A DNA stretch of 9,899 nucleotides, taken from Thermoflexia bacterium (GTDB lineage Bacteria; Chloroflexota; Anaerolineae; B4-G1; SLSP01). Positions 6,262 to 9,899 of this stretch are shown one piece after another. The translations under genes and the position numbers were made by a program. Each line of letters starts with the position of its first letter. Positions within the stretch are counted from its first letter, which is position 1. Under the pieces are notes generated by a model that saw nothing but the letters and a program-made list of their open reading frames with translations, was not told where the DNA came from and ran no database searches. The stretch covers positions 1 through 9,899 of the forward strand of contig JAUWHU010000338.1 in the NCBI GenBank assembly GCA_030605705.1. Direction: 5' to 3'.

Positions 6262-6963
6262 ATGATGAAACTGACTGGTCGTCAGCGGGCTTTTCTGAGC
6301 GGGTTCCTTGACCTGTACCGTGAGGCGCAGGAGCCGCTGCACTACACAGCTATAGCGAAACGGTTGGGAGTTAGCAAAATCACGGCTTACGATATGCTGC
6401 GATTGTTGGAAGGGCGGGGGCTGGTGCAATCGGAGTATGTCCTGCGGGGTAAAGGGCAAGGAGCCGGACGCTCGAGCATTGTTTTTCGCCCTACACCCCA
6501 GGCGGATGCTTTGTTCACCGAGCTATCCGGCGGGGTGGAAAACCAGGCTCTGTGGGAGGCGGAAAAACAGCACATCTTAAACGCTCTGGAAACGTGTGAC
6601 GATCACCAGGATCTCTTGGAAGAGCTCTTGCGGCGCTTGCCCACCAGCCAATCCCCCCTGGTGCAGGCTGCCGAAATGATCACGGCGGTCATCCTCAGCT
6701 TGCATCTGTTGAGCAAGGCCACCGAGACGTCGGGCCTTTTCGATAAACTGCGCTCACTGGGGTTGCCTGGCGAGGCGGGCCTCGTCGCGTTGGGAGGGCT
6801 AACGATGGGACTTTCCTTTGTCGAGCAGGTCAACCGGCAATTGATCGAGCAACTCCTGGCTTACATGGGTCGCTACCAGCAGATCGTCACCAATCTCAAC
6901 GCGGAGAGCAAAAGGAAGTTGACCGGCTTCGTGAGAGAAGTGATGCAGATGATGGAAAGGTGA
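6262..6963 (+). CDS. Winged helix-turn-helix transcriptional regulator
   Basis: 233 residues. Residues 5-84 look like a winged helix-turn-helix: LHYTAIAKRLGVSKITAYDML (26-46) is a clear helix-turn-helix with recognition helix SKITAYDMLRLLE, followed by GLVQSEYVLRGKGQGAGRSS... (53-72), a basic glycine-rich wing. Residues 95-233 are predicted all-helical, with no cysteine cluster or metal motif, and could be a ligand-binding or dimerisation domain. I cannot name the family with confidence; LexA-, MarR- and DtxR-like DNA-binding domains share this form. Two ATGs are adjacent (6262, 6265). AAGGGAG (6254-6260) is 1 nt from the first and 4 nt from the second, so the second may be the true start. 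The gene has its own consensus promoter with a palindrome at the start site, and is followed 174 nt later by the radical SAM gene, its likely target. Confidence 0.8.
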   Translation: MMKLTGRQRAFLSGFLDLYREAQEPLHYTAIAKRLGVSKITAYDMLRLLEGRGLVQSEYVLRGKGQGAGRSSIVFRPTPQADALFTELSGGVENQALWEAEKQHILNALETCDDHQDLLEELLRRLPTSQSPLVQAAEMITAVILSLHLLSKATETSGLFDKLRSLGLPGEAGLVALGGLTMGLSFVEQVNRQLIEQLLAYMGRYQQIVTNLNAESKRKLTGFVREVMQMMER

Positions 6964-7026
6964 GTTTTTTTTACCCTAATTATTTCGTCTTTTCTGTCTT
7001 TATCGTTTTGTAGAAGGGGGTATATC

Positions 7027-7119
7027 ATGGATGACTCTGGTTGCGGAGACACAGCAGAGACATTCCCGCCGCTTTCCACGTTCTTGTCGTCGGATAAGGC
7101 TTCTGGAATCACAACTTAA
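7027..7119 (+). CDS. Small ORF, 30 residues, leader peptide or unknown
   Basis: Begins ATG (7027) with AGAAGGGGG 6 nt upstream, a good Shine-Dalgarno, and ends TAA at 7117-7119, 2 nt before the GAGGAGGT of the radical SAM gene. The peptide starts MDDSGCGDTAETF and ends KASGITT. It is acidic, rich in Ser, Thr and Asp, with one cysteine, and has no signal or membrane segment. The tight arrangement would allow translational coupling. It could be a leader peptide, a substrate of the radical SAM enzyme, or chance. No homologue is known to me. Confidence 0.3.
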   Translation: MDDSGCGDTAETFPPLSTFLSSDKASGITT

Positions 7120-7137
7120 TTGAGGAGGTCAATAACA

Positions 7138-8622
7138 ATGAAACTTGAAAACATCGTTCACACGATCGCATCCGCGGGGCAGGCGAAGCCGTTCGCTCAT
7201 CTGACGGCCGGCGCATTACAGTACAAACCTACCCGCCGCCTGCTCATGAGCTACGTAGACCGGCGCATCAACCAGCGGTTGGAGAATGCCCACGAACTCA
7301 ACGAGCGCCGTCCGGCCCGCGTCACCCAGGACAAAGCCTACATTGTCCAGGCGATGGCGCACTCCATTGACCGCGCGTTGGAACGGGGCTACGTCTCCGA
7401 AGCGGTGGTCAAAGGCTTGCTGCGCGGCCTGGTGATAAACGCCTTCCTGCGCGAGGAGCATAAGGATGCACAGGAGCGCTTCTACCACGAACACAACAGC
7501 TACGGCCCTCCGGGGTTCCTCGTCATCGCACCGGGCAAGCTGTGCAATCTGCACTGCAAGGGATGTTACGCCAGCTCGGGACGCGATACCGAGAAATTAG
7601 ATTGGGAGGTCTTCGATCGCATCGTCACCGAGGCCCAGACGCTCTGGGGATCAGGATTGGTTGTCATCACGGGCGGTGAGCCGCTGGCCTATCGTTCCCA
7701 GGGCAAAGGCGTGCTGGATATGGCGGCTAAGCATCAGGATATGTTTTTCTTGATGTACACCAATGGCACTTTGATTGATAAGGAAATGGCTGCTCGCATG
7801 GCCGAGGTGGGCAACCTCACCCCGGCCATCTCGGTGGAGGGGTGGGAGGAACGCACCGACGCCCGTCGGGGCAAGGGAACGTACCAACGGGTGCTGAAGG
7901 CAATGGCTAATTTGCGTGAAGCCGGCATGCCTTTCGGCATCTCCCTCACCGCCACGTGCGAGAATTGTGAGGAGCTGCTCTCCGACGAGTTCCTCCATTT
8001 CTTTTTCGAGGAACAAGGCGCTATCTACGGCTGGCTTTTCCAGTACATGCCCATTGGGAGAGGCTTTACCTTGAATCTGCTCCCTACACCGGAGCAGCGG
8101 GCGTGGATGTGGCAACGTTCCTGGCAAATCATCCGCGAGAAAAAATATTTCCTGCCCGACTTTTGGAACTCAGGCACCGCCTCTGACGGCTGTATCTCAG
8201 CCGGACGTCAGGGAGGCTATCTCTACATAGATTGGGACGGGAAGGTGACGCCCTGTGTGTTTATTCCCTACTCCCAGATCAACATCAACGAAGTGTACGC
8301 CCAGGGGGGAACGCTAAGCGACGTTCTGGAAACCCCGTTCTTCAAGGCTATCCGCAAATGGCAAGATGACTATGGCTATGCGGCGACCAAGCCGGAAGCA
8401 TGTGGGAACTGGACGATGCCCTGTATCATCCGCGATCACCATGCTGACTTCCGCCGCATTCTTGCGGCGACCGAGCCGGATCCGGAGGACGAGGCTGCTC
8501 TCCACGCCATGACTGATCCGACCTACCGTGAGGGCCTCATCAAGTACAATGAGGACGTGGCGCGGCTGATGGATCCCATCTGGGAGCAGAAGTACCGGAA
8601 GGGCAACGGTCAAGAGCCGTAG
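7138..8622 (+). CDS. Radical SAM protein with C-terminal auxiliary-cluster (SPASM/twitch-like) domain, function unknown
   Basis: 494 residues from ATG 7138, chosen because GAGGAGGT (7122-7129) lies 8 nt upstream; a TTG at 7120 in the same frame would put the Shine-Dalgarno inside the gene. Residues 1-125 form a helical, basic N-terminal extension. Residues 136-143, CNLHCKGC, are the CxxxCxxC site for the [4Fe-4S]-SAM cluster, and GGEP (179-182) is the SAM-binding motif. SVEGWEERTDARRGKGTY follows. Near the C-terminus, C352, C373, C422 and C429 (in SDGC, TPCVF, EACGN, MPCII) could bind one auxiliary cluster, fewer than a full seven-cysteine SPASM. It resembles COG0535-type proteins common in anaerobes whose reaction is not known to me. 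No peptide-recognition (PqqD-like) domain is visible. It probably acts in the cytosol. It follows a regulator and a small ORF, and precedes a phasin-like gene after 306 nt. Radical SAM assignment is certain; substrate unknown. Confidence 0.93.
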   Translation: MKLENIVHTIASAGQAKPFAHLTAGALQYKPTRRLLMSYVDRRINQRLENAHELNERRPARVTQDKAYIVQAMAHSIDRALERGYVSEAVVKGLLRGLVINAFLREEHKDAQERFYHEHNSYGPPGFLVIAPGKLCNLHCKGCYASSGRDTEKLDWEVFDRIVTEAQTLWGSGLVVITGGEPLAYRSQGKGVLDMAAKHQDMFFLMYTNGTLIDKEMAARMAEVGNLTPAISVEGWEERTDARRGKGTYQRVLKAMANLREAGMPFGISLTATCENCEELLSDEFLHFFFEEQGAIYGWLFQYMPIGRGFTLNLLPTPEQRAWMWQRSWQIIREKKYFLPDFWNSGTASDGCISAGRQGGYLYIDWDGKVTPCVFIPYSQININEVYAQGGTLSDVLETPFFKAIRKWQDDYGYAATKPEACGNWTMPCIIRDHHADFRRILAATEPDPEDEAALHAMTDPTYREGLIKYNEDVARLMDPIWEQKYRKGNGQEP

Positions 8623-8690
8623 AGAGTGACGAATGTACTATGGGCCGTGGGTCTCTGGGACTTTGCATAGTGTGTTCACCGAGACGTTAA

Positions 8691-8801
8691 TTTTTCACCA
8701 CAGATTAGTGGGCACTGCCTGCCCACACTGCGCACAGATTGCACTGATTTTTGATTTTTTTGCGTTAATTCGCGCCATTCGCGGTTGATTCTGGCTCGAC
8801 C
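8691..8801. repeat. Palindromic intergenic element F with nested hairpin
   Basis: Left arm TTTTTCACCACAGATTA (8691-8707) continues, after the hairpin cassette, as CACAGATTGCACTGATTTTT. The right side has TTAATTCGCGCCATTCGCGG and GATTCTGGCTCGACC, related to the flank of elements B, C and E. Here the cassette lies in the left (CCACAG) arm, whereas in A, B and D it lies in the right (CTGTGG) arm. Confidence 0.75.
8708..8726. repeat. Nested hairpin cassette, copy 4
   Basis: Stem GTGGGCA / TGCCCAC (7 bp), loop CTGCC, followed by ACTGCG, as in copy 3. Removing about 25 nt here restores the continuous repeat CCACAGATTA-CACAGATT. Confidence 0.9.
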
Positions 8802-8928
8802 ATGCGAAATCCTAAAGAGCCTGGGCCGTTTGTTTATGGAGCGGGAGGTGAAGTGTATGCACGATGGCGAGTAGTCCGGTGTATGGAAGACACTTTCAGT
8901 AATTGACAGATGAGAAAGGAGATGAACG

Positions 8929-9234
8929 ATGGCTAAATTGATCGAAAAGAGCTTGCTGATGGGTCTGGGCATGTTGACGCTGACCCGCGACAAGGTGAGG
9001 CAGTTCGTGGACAAACTGGTGGAAGATGGCGATATCAAGCCAGAGGAAGCCCCCGGCATCATTGATAAACTGGTGAATCGGGGCGAGACGGAGCGAGAGG
9101 AACTGCGCAAACTGGTGCGCCAGGAACTCGACAAGGCCCGTGCCAGCGTGTCCCCGGCGTCCCGCAAGGATGTCGAGGCACTGAGCCAGAAGATTGATGA
9201 ACTGGCCGCCCAGGTCGAAAAACTGGCAAGTTAG
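8929..9234 (+). CDS. Phasin-like small helical protein (PHA-granule-associated family)
   Basis: 101 residues, AAGGAG (8916-8921) 7 nt before the ATG. The pattern is typical of short phasin-family proteins: an amphipathic N-terminus (SLLMGLGMLTLTRDKVRQFVDKLVEDG), a charged helix (GETEREELRKLVRQELDKA, 52-70) and a C-terminal coiled coil (about 79-100, DVEALSQKIDELAAQVEKL). Classical phasins coat polyhydroxyalkanoate granules, but these short relatives occur in organisms without obvious PHA synthesis and may coat other hydrophobic surfaces or act as adaptors. No PHA synthase is in view. A 104-residue protein follows 96 nt later, so the two are probably co-transcribed. Family likeness is good; a granule role is inferred. 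Confidence 0.7.
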   Translation: MAKLIEKSLLMGLGMLTLTRDKVRQFVDKLVEDGDIKPEEAPGIIDKLVNRGETEREELRKLVRQELDKARASVSPASRKDVEALSQKIDELAAQVEKLAS

Positions 9235-9330
9235 CAAGCGAAAGGGGCAATGGAAGCGGGCGGTGGCCGCGCGTCAGTAAGTCCTGCGGTCACTGCCCGG
9301 CTTTCCGGTGTCAAGGCACAGGAGGTGGGG

Positions 9331-9645
9331 ATGAATCTGAAAGCGAGCCTGGCGCGGATGTTCGTGGGGAGCCTCTCACAGAATGACCTGCTGCAGACAG
9401 CTGGTGAGATGCTTGACGAGCGGTTGAGCCAGATGCCCGTGGAGGAACGGGTTGTCTTCCTGTGCCGCCTGGTGGAAGAGAACCTGGAGTGGACACTGGC
9501 GGACCTGGACCGCTCGCAGCGGGCACAATTGATGAACAATCTCCTCCCGCTCATCGCCCGTCACTTCCCTCTGCAGGATGTGGACATTCTGGGGGCGTTC
9601 GCCGATTTCGGAAGGCCCTCGGAGGCGGACCGGGAGGGGTTGTAA
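9331..9645 (+). CDS. Hypothetical small helical protein, 104 residues
   Basis: Start at 9331 because GGAGGT (9321-9326) lies 4 nt upstream. An in-frame ATG at 9250 would add 27 residues of low-complexity sequence and has only a crowded AAAGGGG 2 nt away. The protein is predicted mostly helical and soluble: MNLKASLARMFVGSLSQNDL at the N-terminus, MPVEERVVFLCRLVEENLEW (35-54), and AQLMNNLLPLIARHF (65-79). One cysteine, no motif I recognise, no membrane segment. It follows the phasin-like gene by 96 nt on the same strand and may work with it. I do not recognise the family. Confidence 0.7.
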   Translation: MNLKASLARMFVGSLSQNDLLQTAGEMLDERLSQMPVEERVVFLCRLVEENLEWTLADLDRSQRAQLMNNLLPLIARHFPLQDVDILGAFADFGRPSEADREGL

Positions 9646-9762
9646 ATGTTGCGGTTGCAGAGGGCCGTGGTCTGGCAGCGTATCTTCTCAAAAAGTGGGG
9701 ACAAATCATGGGGCACAGCAAAAATCAGCCACGAAACCACCAGCGTAACTTTTAACTTCTGA
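9646..9762 (+). CDS. Doubtful small ORF, 38 residues, abutting the previous stop
   Basis: ATG directly follows the TAA of the preceding gene, with GGGAGGGG (9632-9639) 6 nt upstream, an excellent Shine-Dalgarno. The peptide begins MLRLQRAVVWQRIF, basic and partly amphipathic, and ends SVTFNF, that tail being encoded by the heptamer-like stretch before degV. Start-stop contact is typical of coupled genes, but the composition is unconvincing and I know no relative. Confidence 0.2.
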   Translation: MLRLQRAVVWQRIFSKSGDKSWGTAKISHETTSVTFNF

Positions 9763-9780
9763 TTTATCAACTTTTAACTT
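9743..9780 (+). repeat. Degenerate heptamer array upstream of degV
   Basis: CGTAACTTTTAACTT, then TCTGATTTAT, then CAACTTTTAACTT. These are (Y)AACTTTT-type units in the same sense, relative to the downstream gene, as the arrays before ade and allF. It ends 7 nt before the AGGAGA of degV. The middle is degenerate, so the period is less exact. Confidence 0.6.
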
Positions 9781-9797
9781 ATTTTTTAGGAGATCTC

Positions 9798-9899
9798 ATG
9801 TCAAAGTCAAGGATCGCTTTAGTGACCGATAGTACAGCTTATCTCTCACCAGATAAGGTGCAAGAATGTCACGCCACGGTTGTCCCGCTCTACATCCAC
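9798..9899 (+). CDS. DegV family protein, FakB-like fatty-acid-binding (5' part only)
   Basis: 34 codons to the window edge, open. AGGAGA (9788-9793) is 4 nt before the ATG. The N-terminus SRIALVTDSTAYLSPDKVQE with VVPLYIH is the typical DegV opening; TDST (10-13) is the conserved loop that contacts the fatty-acid carboxylate in this family. Full DegV proteins are about 280 residues. Characterised members (FakB) carry fatty acids to the kinase FakA for phospholipid synthesis. It follows the phasin-like and hypothetical genes, hinting at a lipid theme, but has its own leader with a heptamer-like array. Confidence 0.88.
   Translation, partial: MSKSRIALVTDSTAYLSPDKVQECHATVVPLYIH

Larger units (their letters stand above)
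8623..8928. other. 306-base intergenic region between the radical SAM and phasin-like genes
   Basis: No gene is supported; frames such as the 12-codon one near 8838 are too short. It holds a 6-bp inverted repeat ACTATG...CATAGT flanking a G-rich stretch (about 8637-8672, no U-tract), element F with hairpin copy 4, and the phasin-like gene's Shine-Dalgarno. A TTGACA at 8903-8908 has no usable -10. Confidence 0.65.

Noticed and set aside
7120..7137. TTG start for the radical SAM gene at 7120
   Set aside because: It would place GAGGAGGT inside the coding sequence; ATG at 7138 is 8 nt behind that Shine-Dalgarno.
8637..8672. Rho-independent terminator after the radical SAM gene
   Set aside because: ACTATG...CATAGT encloses a long G-rich loop and is not followed by a T-run.
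8903..8908. TTGACA as a promoter for the phasin-like gene
   Set aside because: The start codon is only 20 nt downstream and no -10 hexamer fits between them.
8896..9237. 113-codon minus-strand ORF opposite the phasin-like gene
   Set aside because: It is the antisense shadow of a gene with a clear Shine-Dalgarno and family-like helical pattern.
9250..9330. Upstream ATG (9250) for the 104-residue protein
   Set aside because: The extra 27 residues are low-complexity, and the Shine-Dalgarno is only 2 nt away; 9331 has a better site.

Overview
This window looks like chromosomal DNA from a GC-rich, probably anaerobic bacterium. A member of the Chloroflexota (Anaerolineae-like) is my best guess. 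That rests on protein style, on palindromic 'CCACGGAG...CTCCGTGG' intergenic repeats of a kind I associate with that phylum, and on heptamer tandem arrays. No rRNA or other phylogenetic marker is present, so the placement is an inference. I see no tRNA, rRNA, CRISPR array or transposase gene.

Left part (1-4338, minus strand): a purine/ureide catabolism block. Adenine deaminase (ade, 4338-2614) is followed, after a 652-base repeat-filled spacer with its own promoters, by a DUF2877 protein (AllH/YlbF-like, 1961-993) and an FdrA/AllF-like protein (966 to beyond base 1, TTG start). In E. coli the AllF, AllG and AllH homologues together form oxamate (oxamic) carbamoyltransferase, which splits carbamoyl-oxamate (oxalurate) to oxamate and carbamoyl phosphate. 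An AllG/YlbE-like (DUF1116) gene is expected just left of the window. A perfect 16-bp palindrome overlaps the -35 of one of two candidate promoters ahead of allH-allF.

Middle (4339-6261): ade diverges from metK (S-adenosylmethionine synthetase), and both flanks of metK carry palindromic repeat elements.

Right part (6196-9899, plus strand): a near-consensus sigma-70 promoter with a start-site palindrome drives a winged-helix regulator. Then come a 30-codon small ORF, a radical SAM enzyme with an auxiliary-cluster-type C-terminus, a phasin-like small helical protein, an unrecognised 104-residue protein, and the start of a DegV-family (fatty-acid-binding, FakB-like) gene. The radical SAM, phasin-like and 104-residue genes are co-oriented and may form one uncharacterised functional unit with the regulator.

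The most unusual features are non-coding. (1) Heptamer tandem arrays, sense-strand consensus near AACTTGT, sit 5-9 nt upstream of the Shine-Dalgarno of three unrelated genes (ade, allF, degV); one array also encodes the C-terminus of AllH. (2) A nearly invariant hairpin cassette (GTGGGCA-CTGCC-TGCCCAC) is nested at four places inside larger palindromic repeats, and one copy has a compensatory base-pair change. (3) Two copies of the host repeat (2321-2455 and 5958-6097) are homologous over about 135 bp but carry different stem-loop inserts at the same position.
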